A stretch of DNA of 5,614 nucleotides from Gallionella sp. GTDB lineage: Bacteria; Pseudomonadota; Gammaproteobacteria; Burkholderiales; Gallionellaceae. Shown piece by piece: positions 1 through 5,507 of the stretch. The notes below the pieces were generated by a model that saw only the letters and a program-made list of their open reading frames with translations, did no database searches and was not told where the DNA came from. A program made the position numbers and the translations under genes. Where the stretch lies: the NCBI GenBank assembly GCA_017880945.1, contig JADGRM010000148.1, positions 1 through 5,614 on the forward strand, read 5' to 3'. Every line of letters begins with the position of its first letter. Position 1 is the first letter of the stretch.

Positions 1-1037
1 CCCTCGACGCGCATCTTGCCTTTTTCTTTCGCGCCCGCCTCTCCGCCGCAAGCGATGAAATCGGCGTAGGAGATGGTCTGCGCGCGGATAAAACCCTTTT
101 CGAAATCGGTGTGGATCACGCCAGCCGCTTGCGGTGCGGTGTCGCCCTTGTGGATGGTCCAGGCGCGCACTTCCTTCACGCCTGCCGTGAAGTAGGTTTG
201 CAGGCCAAGCAATTCGTAGCCGGTGCGAATCAGGCGATTCAAACCGGGCTCTTCCAGACCAAGGTCGGCAAGAAATTCCTTTTTGTCGGCATCGTCGAGG
301 TCGGCCAGCTCGGCTTCGATTTTGGCACACAGTGCGACCACAGGCGCGCCCTCCTTCGCTGCGTATTCGCGCAGACGGTCAAGATGCGGATTGTTTTCGA
401 AACCATCCTCCAGTACGTTGCCTACATACATCGCGGGCTTGATGGTGAGCAGGCACAGCGGCTTGATGAGCAGTTTTTCGTCATCGCTCAAACTGAAAGT
501 GCGCGCGGGCTTACCCTGGTTCATATGCGGAAGCAGCTTCTCCAGTATGGCGAGCAGCTTCTGCGCATCCTTGTCGCCCGACTTGGCCTTCTTGCCGTCG
601 CGCTGGATGGTACGCTCCACCACCGCGAGGTCGGCCAGAGCAAGCTCGGTGATGATGACTTCGATATCAGACAGAGGATCGACCCGCCCGGCCACATGCA
701 CCACGTTCTCATCATCGAAACAGCGCACCACGTTGACGATGGCATCGGTCTCGCGGATATTGGCCAGAAACTGGTTACCCAGGCCCTCGCCCTTCGACGC
801 ACCGGCGACCAAGCCAGCGATATCGACGAATTCGACGATGGCCGGTTGCATTCGTTGCGGCTTGACGATCTTCGCCAACTCATCCATACGCGCATCGGGC
901 ACCTCGACGATACCGACGTTCGGCTCGATGGTGCAGAACGGATAGTTCTCAGCCGCGATGCCCGCCTTGGTCAGCGCATTGAACAGGGTGGATTTGCCCA
1001 CATTAGGCAGGCCGACGATTCCGCATTTTAAACTCAT
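1..1037 (-). CDS. ychF: Ribosome-associated ATPase YchF (Obg-family, OLA1-like), C-terminus cut by the window edge
   Basis: YchF/OLA1 is a TRAFAC-class P-loop protein of the Obg family that prefers ATP, binds ribosomes and is linked to stress and translation control. The ATG at 1035-1037 opens 345 complete codons that run off the left edge. Visible motifs are the P-loop GLPNVGKST (residues 9-17), YPFCTIEPN (32-40), the G3 region DIAGLVAGASKGEGLGNQ (72-89), His114 (the same number as the catalytic His described for E. coli YchF), and NVLE in place of the classical NKxD, as expected for this ATP-using family. The TGS domain begins near the Tyr-Phe-Thr-Ala-Gly-Val stretch and is entered by the segment ending GKMRVE. 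E. coli YchF has 363 residues, so about 18 residues and the stop lie outside. A purine-rich Shine-Dalgarno (GAGAG, 1046-1051) sits 8 nt before the start. It lies 103 bp downstream of pth, a common pairing in Proteobacteria. Identity is very secure. Confidence 0.98.
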   Translation of the reverse strand, partial: MSLKCGIVGLPNVGKSTLFNALTKAGIAAENYPFCTIEPNVGIVEVPDARMDELAKIVKPQRMQPAIVEFVDIAGLVAGASKGEGLGNQFLANIRETDAIVNVVRCFDDENVVHVAGRVDPLSDIEVIITELALADLAVVERTIQRDGKKAKSGDKDAQKLLAILEKLLPHMNQGKPARTFSLSDDEKLLIKPLCLLTIKPAMYVGNVLEDGFENNPHLDRLREYAAKEGAPVVALCAKIEAELADLDDADKKEFLADLGLEEPGLNRLIRTGYELLGLQTYFTAGVKEVRAWTIHKGDTAPQAAGVIHTDFEKGFIRAQTISYADFIACGGEAGAKEKGKMRVE

Positions 1038-1065
1038 GGTTTTGCTCTCTCTTAAAATATGATCA

Positions 1066-1141
1066 AGGATTCCGGATTAAGGATTAAGCAAAAGCGATGA
1101 AGCGGTTTTTGCTCTATCCCGTATCCTTCATCCCGAATCCT
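1066..1141. repeat. Imperfect inverted repeat with arms made of 7-bp GGATNNN tandem units, between pth and ychF
   Basis: The outer arms 1066-1084 and 1123-1141 are reverse complements at 17 of 19 positions. The left arm reads as three heptads: GGATTCC, GGATTAA, GGATTAA (1067-1087). On the minus strand the right arm reads as four: GGATTCG, GGATGAA, GGATACG, GGATAGA (1140-1113). Inner arms AGCAAAA (1087-1093) and TTTTGCT (1107-1113) pair perfectly, leaving a 13-nt loop. The right side is one heptad longer, so a folded transcript would have an asymmetric internal loop. The outer stem starts on the last base of the pth stop codon. There is no T-run after it, so it does not look like a simple terminator. 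The family is not one I can name. Confidence 0.8.
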
Positions 1142-1716
1142 CAACTGCTATGCAGCTTCAACATTGCCGCTTCGGTCTTGCCTTCGATGACCAGATGCGC
1201 GATGTCCTGCGCTTTCTGCATGGCATCGTCTATCAGTTCACGTTCTTCGCGGCGCGGATCGTTCAACACGTAGTCGGACACTTCGGCACGGTCGCCGGGA
1301 TGACCGATACCGATGCGCAGCCGCCAGAAATCCTTGCTACCGAGATGCGCGATGATGTCCTTCAGCCCGTTGTGCCCGCCGTGTCCGCCGCCCATTTTCA
1401 GTCGCGACACACCCGGCGGCAGATCCAGCTCGTCATGCACGACCAGCATCTCTGCCGGTGCTATCTTGTAGAACTGCACCATCGCGCCGACCGACCGCCC
1501 GCTGACATTCATAAAAGTTTGCGGCATGAGCAAAAAAACCTCATGACCATGCAACTGACCTCGCGCAGTCAAGCCATGAAACTTGGTCTCGCTCCTGAAG
1601 CTCAACTTTTGCAGGCGCGCGAGTTCTTCCACCCACCGGAAACCGACGTTATGCCGGGTCGCCTCGTATTCGCGTCCGGGGTTGCCCAGACCAACTATCA
1701 AACGTATAGCAGTCAT
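1141..1716 (-). CDS. pth: Peptidyl-tRNA hydrolase (bacterial Pth1)
   Basis: Pth1 cleaves the ester bond of peptidyl-tRNAs released by premature drop-off, recycling tRNA in the cytoplasm. The product has 191 residues against 194 in E. coli, with all hallmark residues shifted by two: Asn12 in GLGNPG, catalytic His22 in TRHNVGF, Asn70 in TFMNVSG, Asp95 in HDELDLPPG and Asn116 in GGGHGGHNGLKDI; RIGIGHPG follows at 134-141. The start ATG at 1714-1716 gives the usual short N-terminus MTAIRLIVGLGNPG. Its ribosome site is weak: the nearest AGG lies about 14 nt upstream. The gene follows the strong rplY terminator by about 190 bp, so it probably has its own promoter, although I see no convincing -35/-10 pair. 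The only -10-like match is TATAAG on the minus strand (1835-1840), without a good -35. The TGA stop (1141-1143) abuts the heptad inverted repeat. Confidence 0.98.
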   Translation of the reverse strand: MTAIRLIVGLGNPGREYEATRHNVGFRWVEELARLQKLSFRSETKFHGLTARGQLHGHEVFLLMPQTFMNVSGRSVGAMVQFYKIAPAEMLVVHDELDLPPGVSRLKMGGGHGGHNGLKDIIAHLGSKDFWRLRIGIGHPGDRAEVSDYVLNDPRREERELIDDAMQKAQDIAHLVIEGKTEAAMLKLHSS

Positions 1717-1744
1717 AGTATTTGAATAAACCTAAAAAACAGTG

Positions 1745-1873
1745 TCCACGAAAATCACGAAAGACACAAAAACATGTGAAGAAATTTCACGATTATGTTC
1801 GCTACCCAATAGGTAAATTGCTACATCAAACTAACTTATAGATTTGTTTCGTGTCTTTCGTGTCTTTCGTGGA
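1745..1873. repeat. Imperfect inverted repeat with arms made of 9-bp CACGAAANN tandem units, upstream of pth
   Basis: Arms 1745-1772 and 1846-1873 are reverse complements at 24 of 28 positions. Each arm is three nonamers. The left arm reads CACGAAAAT, CACGAAAGA, CACAAAAAC (1747-1773). On the minus strand the right arm reads CACGAAAGA, CACGAAAGA, CACGAAACA (1871-1845). The central part of about 70 bp is AT-rich and holds a small hairpin, GTGAA-GAAAT-TTCAC (1777-1791). The element fills most of the gap between the rplY terminator and pth. No ORF or transposase is present, so if mobile it would be non-autonomous. It matches the nonamer structure of the element at 4826-4907. Confidence 0.85.
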
Positions 1874-1904
1874 GAAGTAGCCGTTTTTAAGATAAAGGCG
1901 CCCT

Positions 1905-1948
1905 AATAAAAAAACCCGCCATGCCTGAATCAGCAATGGCGGGTTTAT
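1905..1948 (-). terminator. Rho-independent terminator downstream of rplY
   Basis: Read on the minus strand, AAACCCGCCAT (1946-1936) pairs with ATGGCGGGTTT (1922-1912) in a perfect 11-bp stem. The stem can be extended inward by GC pairs past a single bulged base. The downstream side gives a run of seven T (1914-1908). It begins 15 nt after the rplY stop codon. The plus-strand side lacks an equivalent T-run beyond the stem, so it works mainly for minus-strand transcription. It marks the end of the prs-rplY unit and separates it from pth. Confidence 0.95.
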
Positions 1949-1961
1949 GCAGCCAGTCGAT

Positions 1962-2672
1962 TTACTTGGCTTTTTTGGCAGCAGGAGCAGCGGCAGCCGC
2001 AGGGGCGGCCCCGGCGGTTTTAGCGGCTCCGGCTGCAGGTGCTGGAGCTGATGCCGCAGAAGCAGCAGCAGCGGCTTCAGCCTCGGCAGCCACTTCGGCT
2101 TCCATCATGCCACGCGGCACTTGCACGGTCGCCACTACCGCGGCATGCCCGCCATGTGCTGCAGCTTCCACGCCATTGGGCAACTTCAGGTCGACCACGT
2201 GGATGGAATGACCCAGTGCCAGATGCGCCAAGTCCACTTCAATGAAGGACGGCAGATCCTTGGGCAAACAAATGATATCCAGATCGGTCATCACGTGGCT
2301 GACCTTGCCGCCGCCATCCTTCACGCCTGGCGCAATATCCGCATTCACGAAGTGCAGCGGCACTTTGATGTGCATCTTTTTCTTCGCATCCACGCGCTGG
2401 AAGTCGATATGTTGCACTTGCTGGCGGAACGGGTGCATCACGAAATCGCGCAGCAGCACGGACTCTTTTTTGCCTTCCAGATTCAACGTCAATATGGAGG
2501 CATGGAACGCCTCTGCACGCAGCTTGTAATACAGCTCATTGTGATCCATCTCGATCATGTTCACGTCGCCCGCGCCATACACAACACCTGGCACGCGGCC
2601 GGTGTTACGCAGACGGCGGCTCGCACCCGTACCTTGCGTCTTGCGATTTGTTGCATTGATTTCGATTGCCAT
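1962..2672 (-). CDS. rplY: 50S ribosomal protein L25, general stress protein CTC (TL5) form
   Basis: L25 binds 5S rRNA in the central protuberance of the large ribosomal subunit. This is the long CTC/TL5 form (236 residues), not the 94-residue E. coli form. The 5S-rRNA-binding beta-barrel covers roughly residues 1-94, with GASRRLRNTGRVPGVVYG (16-33) and VLLRDFVMHP (72-81). The second TL5 domain covers about 95-188, with KVPLHFVNADIAPGVKDGG (103-121) and DLKLPNGVE (161-169). Residues 191-236 are a low-complexity tail of mostly Ala with some Pro, Glu and Ser, ending in AAKKAK, and probably disordered. The ATG at 2670-2672 has a strong GGAGAAG site. The gene lies 81 bp after prs with a terminator-like hairpin between, and ends just before a strong terminator. 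Confidence 0.97.
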   Translation of the reverse strand: MAIEINATNRKTQGTGASRRLRNTGRVPGVVYGAGDVNMIEMDHNELYYKLRAEAFHASILTLNLEGKKESVLLRDFVMHPFRQQVQHIDFQRVDAKKKMHIKVPLHFVNADIAPGVKDGGGKVSHVMTDLDIICLPKDLPSFIEVDLAHLALGHSIHVVDLKLPNGVEAAAHGGHAAVVATVQVPRGMMEAEVAAEAEAAAAASAASAPAPAAGAAKTAGAAPAAAAAPAAKKAK

Positions 2673-2676
2673 TTTA

Positions 2677-2683
2677 CTTCTCC
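2677..2683 (-). promoter_or_regulatory. Ribosome binding site of rplY, abutting the upstream terminator T-run
   Basis: On the minus strand GGAGAAG (2683-2677) lies 4 nt before the ATG (7 nt counted from GGAG). It follows directly on the seven-T run (2690-2684) of the hairpin at 2693-2716. Initiating ribosomes would therefore cover part of the terminator's 3' side, so termination and translation initiation could influence each other. Confidence 0.85.
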
Positions 2684-2716
2684 AAAAAAACAGAATCGTC
2701 CGCGACCAGACGATTC
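2684..2716 (-). terminator. Intrinsic terminator or attenuator hairpin between prs and rplY
   Basis: On the minus strand GAATCGTC (2716-2709) pairs perfectly with GACGATTC (2700-2693). The stem can be extended inward by a U-G and a G-C pair around a GTCG loop. After the stem comes TG and then seven T (2690-2684). This fits an intrinsic terminator of moderate strength. It stands before a highly expressed ribosomal protein gene in the same direction, so partial termination (attenuation) is more likely than a complete stop, unless rplY has its own promoter in this short gap. None is apparent. Confidence 0.75.
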
Positions 2717-2723
2717 AACATTT

Positions 2724-2746
2724 GCGGCAGCCAACATGGCTACCGC
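2724..2746 (-). other. Hairpin immediately after the prs stop codon
   Basis: Read on the minus strand, GCGGTAGCC (2746-2738) pairs with GGCTGCCGC (2732-2724) around the loop ATGTT. All nine positions pair in RNA because the fifth is a U-G wobble. On the plus strand the same position would be a C/A mismatch, so the fold suits the prs transcript. It begins 7 nt after the prs stop. No T-run follows, so it may protect the prs mRNA 3' end or form the first arm of a two-hairpin leader for rplY. Confidence 0.6.
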
Positions 2747-2753
2747 TAAAAAC

Positions 2754-3704
2754 TTATTCGGTGAACAGCGAACTCACCGACTCTTCGTTATTGATACGGC
2801 GTATCGTTTCCGCCAGCAACTCTGCCGTGCTCAATTGACGGATGCGCTTGCAGTTGCGTGCCGCTTCACTCAGCGGGATGGTGTCGGTGACCACCAACTC
2901 ATCCATCGCGGAATTCTCGATGCGCTCGATCGCCGGGCCGGAAAGTACCGCATGAGTACAATAAGCCAATACGCGCGTGGCGCCTTTTTCCTTCAGCGCA
3001 TTGGCGGCTTCGCACAATGTGTTGGCGGTATCCACCATGTCATCCATGATCAGACAAGTGCGTCCCGCCACCTCGCCGATGATGTTCATCACTTTTGCCA
3101 CGCCCGGCTTGGGACGGCGTTTGTCGATGATCGCCAGGTCCGCATCCAGTTGCTTCGCCAGTGCGCGGGCACGCACCACGCCGCCCACGTCCGGCGAAAC
3201 CACGATCAGATTCGGGTAATTGTGCTTCCACACGTCGGACAGCAAGATCGGGCTGGCGTAAATGTTGTCCACCGGAATATCGAAGAAACCCTGGATCTGG
3301 TCGGAGTGCAGATCCATGGTCAGCAAGCGATCCACACCGGCACTGGAAAGCATATCGGCCACCAGTTTGGCGGTAATCGCGACCCGCGCCGAGCGCAAGC
3401 GGCGATCCTGGCGCGCGTAGCCGAAATACGGCATCGCGGCGGTGATACGCCCGGCAGAAGCGCGTTTCAACGCATCCACCATCACCAACACTTCCATCAA
3501 ATTGTCATTGGTCGGCGCACATGTGGATTGCAGCACGAACACATCCCTGCCACGCACGTTCTCAAGCAGCTCCACCATCACCTCACCGTCGGAGAAACGC
3601 CCTACCGTGGCTCGACCGAGATGAATATGCAGGTACCGCGCGACCGCTTCAGCGAGCTTAGGATTGGCATTGCCGGTGAACACCATCAAGCTGTCGTAGG
3701 ACAC
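2754..3704 (-). CDS. prs: Ribose-phosphate pyrophosphokinase (PRPP synthetase)
   Basis: Prs makes 5-phosphoribosyl-1-diphosphate from ribose 5-phosphate and ATP, feeding purine, pyrimidine, NAD, His and Trp synthesis. The product has 316 residues (E. coli 315). Features are FSDGEVMVELLENVRG (37-52), FGYARQDRR (94-102), the catalytic region DLHSDQIQGFFDIPVDN (131-147; His133), SPDVGGVVRAR (170-180), and the PRPP-binding loop DDMVDTANT (221-229). The end, IRRINNEESVSSLF, is typical. The start is GTG (3702-3704), chosen because AAGGGG (3716-3711) lies 6 nt upstream and the resulting MSYDSLMVFTGN matches the usual betaproteobacterial N-terminus. The internal ATG at residue 7 would remove conserved residues and lacks such a site. 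The loop has Ala-Asn where E. coli has Gly-Gly, a substitution I believe is seen in related species. It lies 101 bp downstream of tRNA-Gln. Confidence 0.98.
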   Translation of the reverse strand: MSYDSLMVFTGNANPKLAEAVARYLHIHLGRATVGRFSDGEVMVELLENVRGRDVFVLQSTCAPTNDNLMEVLVMVDALKRASAGRITAAMPYFGYARQDRRLRSARVAITAKLVADMLSSAGVDRLLTMDLHSDQIQGFFDIPVDNIYASPILLSDVWKHNYPNLIVVSPDVGGVVRARALAKQLDADLAIIDKRRPKPGVAKVMNIIGEVAGRTCLIMDDMVDTANTLCEAANALKEKGATRVLAYCTHAVLSGPAIERIENSAMDELVVTDTIPLSEAARNCKRIRQLSTAELLAETIRRINNEESVSSLFTE

Positions 3705-3710
3705 GTGCGA

Positions 3711-3716
3711 CCCCTT
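3711..3716 (-). promoter_or_regulatory. Shine-Dalgarno site that fixes the GTG start of prs
   Basis: AAGGGG on the minus strand lies 6 nt before the GTG at 3702-3704. No comparable site precedes the next in-frame ATG (residue 7), which supports the GTG start. Confidence 0.75.
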
Positions 3717-3733
3717 AAAGAATCAAAACACCC

Positions 3734-3811
3734 GGGGCTCGCGCCCCAAGAATTGTACAGGAGCTCGCGCCCCGATAATTCAACAGGGGCACATGCCCCT
3801 ATAATTGGCTG
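3734..3811 (-). repeat. Three 26-bp tandem repeats, each with a GC-rich palindrome, between tRNA-Gln and prs
   Basis: Units lie at 3734-3759, 3760-3785 and 3786-3811, with a period of exactly 26. Each starts with a 14-bp palindrome: GGGGCTCGCGCCCC, GGAGCTCGCGCCCC and GGGGCACATGCCCC on the plus strand. Each palindrome is followed by a 12-bp linker with a central AATT (AAGAATTGTACA, GATAATTCAACA, TATAATTGGCTG). In the minus-strand transcript each palindrome folds as a 5-bp stem GGGGC/GCCCC. Units 1 and 2 have loop GCGA, a GNRA tetraloop. In unit 2 the changed base gives a G-U wobble in this RNA but a mismatch on the other strand. The last unit runs into the CCA end of the tRNA gene. No spacer variation and no T-runs are seen, so it is neither a CRISPR array nor a standard terminator. 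Confidence 0.85.
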
Positions 3812-3880
3812 GGGAGGTAGGGATCGAACCTACGAATGCTGGAATCAAAATCCAGTGCCTTACCACTTGGCGACTCCCCA
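3806..3880 (-). tRNA. tRNA-Gln, anticodon TTG
   Basis: On the minus strand the gene runs from TGGGGAG (3880-3874) to CTCCCCA, then discriminator G and an encoded CCA (3808-3806), 75 nt in all. The D stem is GCC/GGC. The anticodon stem is CTGGA/TCCAG around loop TTTTGAT, with anticodon TTG at 3848-3846 and A37. The T arm is GTAGG-TTCGATC-CCTAC. The acceptor stem has seven pairs, and the weak U1-A72 pair is usual for tRNA-Gln. It reads CAA (and CAG by wobble). It lies 56 bp after ispE and 101 bp before prs with no clear promoter in the gap, so it is probably excised from a longer operon transcript. Confidence 0.98.
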
Positions 3881-3936
3881 ATAAACCTGCAACAACCGCT
3901 GACAACTCAGTATTCATTCGTTTGCAAGCGATTGCC

Positions 3937-4788
3937 TTACTCAAGCACCCAATCATGCAACGGATGCCTTGCTAATCCTTGCGCCACCACACCGCGCATC
4001 TCCTGCGGCAACTGTTTGATTACCGCTTCAGCCTGGTTACGACTGGCAAACTCGGCGAACACGCATGCACCCGATCCGGTCATCATCGCTTTGCCGAATT
4101 TATCGAGCCAAGTTATATGACGCGCCACTTCCGGGTAGAGCTTGCAAACCACGGATTGCAGATCGTTGCGAAGTTGCCGCTCCCGGAATTGCCGTTCCGA
4201 GAGGGCGCGCATTGTGATGGAAACCGTATCGCGTGTCAATTCTGGATGAGCAAAAATCTGTGCTGTCGGTACGCGCACCGGCGGGAACAACACCACGTAC
4301 CACGCCTCCGCCAGGGGATAGGCCTGCAGCTCCTCGCCCACGCCTTCGGCAAAGGCGTTTTCGCCGAACACGAACACCGGTACATCCGCCCCCAGCCGCA
4401 AACCAAGCTGCATCAAGTGCGCGCGCGACAAACCCAATGACCACATGCGATTCAACGCGATCAGCGTGGTCGCCGCATCCGAACTGCCGCCGCCCAAACC
4501 GCCACCCATGGGGATGCGCTTTTCAACCGCGATGTCCACGCCCAGGCCGCATCCGGTGTCACTTTGCAGCAGACGCGCGGCAAGCACGCACAGATCCTGT
4601 TCCTCCGGCACACCCTCAACAGCATTGGAACGCCGCACCACGCCGTCTTCGCGCAGGCTAAAGTGCAGCGTGTCATGCAGGTCGATGAAGCGAAACAGGG
4701 TCTGCAACAAGTGGTAGCCGTCCGGCCTGCGCCCGATCACATGCAGGAACAGATTCAATTTTGCCGGCGCGGGGCAAGTCAGCTTCAT
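3937..4788 (-). CDS. ispE: 4-diphosphocytidyl-2-C-methyl-D-erythritol kinase
   Basis: IspE phosphorylates the 2-hydroxyl of CDP-methylerythritol with ATP, the fourth step of the MEP (non-mevalonate) isoprenoid pathway, in the cytoplasm. The product has 283 residues, the same as E. coli. It is a GHMP kinase. The N-terminal PAPAKLNLFLHVIGRRPDGYH (7-26) holds the active-site Lys10. The glycine-rich ATP loop is IPMGGGLGGGSSDAA (92-106). Asp135 in LGADVPVF is the likely catalytic Asp. The third GHMP motif is MMTGSGACVF (235-244). The ATG at 4786-4788 fits the family N-terminus; an AAGG lies about 10 nt upstream. lolB, ispE, tRNA-Gln and prs in a row is a familiar betaproteobacterial arrangement. 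Enzyme identity is secure. Confidence 0.97.
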   Translation of the reverse strand: MKLTCPAPAKLNLFLHVIGRRPDGYHLLQTLFRFIDLHDTLHFSLREDGVVRRSNAVEGVPEEQDLCVLAARLLQSDTGCGLGVDIAVEKRIPMGGGLGGGSSDAATTLIALNRMWSLGLSRAHLMQLGLRLGADVPVFVFGENAFAEGVGEELQAYPLAEAWYVVLFPPVRVPTAQIFAHPELTRDTVSITMRALSERQFRERQLRNDLQSVVCKLYPEVARHITWLDKFGKAMMTGSGACVFAEFASRNQAEAVIKQLPQEMRGVVAQGLARHPLHDWVLE

Positions 4789-4825
4789 TTGAGGTCTACC
4801 TTCACCCTGGAAACCGCAAACCTAA

Positions 4826-4907
4826 ACCACGGAACACACGGACGACACAGACAAGGCGAAACCCAAGGTGGGTATATATTTCCCGTGTATCCGGTGTGTT
4901 CCGTGGT
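4826..4907. repeat. Inverted repeat with arms made of 9-bp CACGGANNN tandem units, between lolB and ispE
   Basis: The outermost 14 bp, ACCACGGAACACAC (4826-4839) and its reverse complement (4894-4907), match perfectly. Beyond that the arms continue with one-base shifts. Each arm is three nonamers. The left arm reads CACGGAACA, CACGGACGA, CACAGACAA (4828-4854). On the minus strand the right arm reads CACGGAACA, CACCGGATA, CACGGGAAA (4905-4879). The centre holds a small hairpin, ACCCA-AGG-TGGGT (4861-4873), then the AT-rich TATATATT. Period, number of units per arm and consensus match the element at 1745-1873. It fills most of the 143-bp gap and codes for nothing visible. Confidence 0.85.
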
Positions 4908-4931
4908 CATGAATTACGTTTATCAGCTTCA

Positions 4932-5507
4932 TTATGGATTCCATTGCCACTCATCGACCAGCAACTGTACCTGCAGATCTTCATGACTCAACTGCAAGCG
5001 CGTCGGCAAACTGTCCGGCTTGCTGTCGGCATACCGCAAGAAGCGCACCTCCCAACCATCCTGGTGCAGCACTGAGATCTGGCCATTTTCGGCACGTTCG
5101 ATTTGCGCGGGGCTATCGGTATCCGCCATGCCCAACACCCAATAATGCAAACCATTCAGCGGCAGATGCCAGCCCAATACCTGTTCCATCAATGATTCCA
5201 CATTGTCGGCCTGATAATGTTTGCCGCCATCATCCAGCGTTGCATTCCGGGTATCGCGATAGACACGGGCAGCAGTTTGCCCGAGCGGGGTGAGCAGCAG
5301 GATTTCATCGGATTGCGCCTGATGCGTCCAGTGCAATCCGATTGATTGACGTGTTTCCAGATGTTTGATCGAAATGCGGCCATTCAACGCAAAAGGTGCG
5401 GATTCAGACTGTGCGGGACGCGCGACTGGCTTGGGTGAGGAGGGCATTAACGCGCAGCCGCTCAGCATGACCAGCCAAATTAAAATCAGCCGCCACCTCA
5501 TCATCAT
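4932..5507 (-). CDS. lolB: Outer-membrane lipoprotein receptor LolB
   Basis: LolB receives lipoproteins from the periplasmic carrier LolA and inserts them into the outer membrane; it is itself a lipoprotein. I chose the ATG at 5505-5507 (191 residues) rather than a longer open frame reaching 5579. This ATG overlaps the upstream stop as TGATG, and it places a classic lipoprotein signal peptide at the N-terminus: MMMRWRLILIWLVMLSGC, with lipobox LSGC and lipidated Cys18 followed by Ala (no Asp inner-membrane retention signal). LolB-like segments follow: LNGRISI (41-47), LLLTPLGQ (70-77), LPLNGLHYWVLG (115-126) and DGWEVRFLRY (150-159). Three ATGs in a row leave the exact start uncertain by one or two codons. 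E. coli LolB has 207 residues including its signal. Translation is probably coupled to the TPR gene, as no good ribosome site is seen. Confidence 0.93.
   Translation of the reverse strand: MMMRWRLILIWLVMLSGCALMPSSPKPVARPAQSESAPFALNGRISIKHLETRQSIGLHWTHQAQSDEILLLTPLGQTAARVYRDTRNATLDDGGKHYQADNVESLMEQVLGWHLPLNGLHYWVLGMADTDSPAQIERAENGQISVLHQDGWEVRFLRYADSKPDSLPTRLQLSHEDLQVQLLVDEWQWNP

Noticed and set aside
111..1031. Plus-strand open frame of 306 codons
   Set aside because: It is a complete shadow of ychF on the opposite strand, with no recognisable motif.
2754..3704. Prs PRPP-loop change (Ala-Asn in place of Gly-Gly) as an unusual active site
   Set aside because: As far as I recall the same DTANT form occurs in other betaproteobacterial Prs proteins, and all other catalytic residues are intact.
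3754..3759. TACAAT on the minus strand as a prs -10 box
   Set aside because: The only -35-like hexamer upstream (TTGAAT) is 20 nt away, too far for a standard promoter, and the match lies in a repeated linker.
3734..3811. Possible CRISPR array
   Set aside because: There are only three units, head to tail with no unique spacers between them, and no cas genes.
3800..3811. Possible phage attachment site at the tRNA-Gln 3' end
   Set aside because: The last 26-bp unit touches the CCA end, but there is no integrase, no duplicated tRNA 3' segment and the gene order continues undisturbed.
2121..3884. Very long plus-strand open frame (587 codons)
   Set aside because: It runs antisense to rplY, prs and the tRNA, is full of His, Arg and Gln as expected of an antisense shadow, and shows no domain. 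The minus-strand genes are certain.
3881..3936. Dedicated promoter for tRNA-Gln
   Set aside because: TTGCAA and TTGTCA hexamers exist but neither has a -10 at a proper distance, so co-transcription with ispE is simpler.
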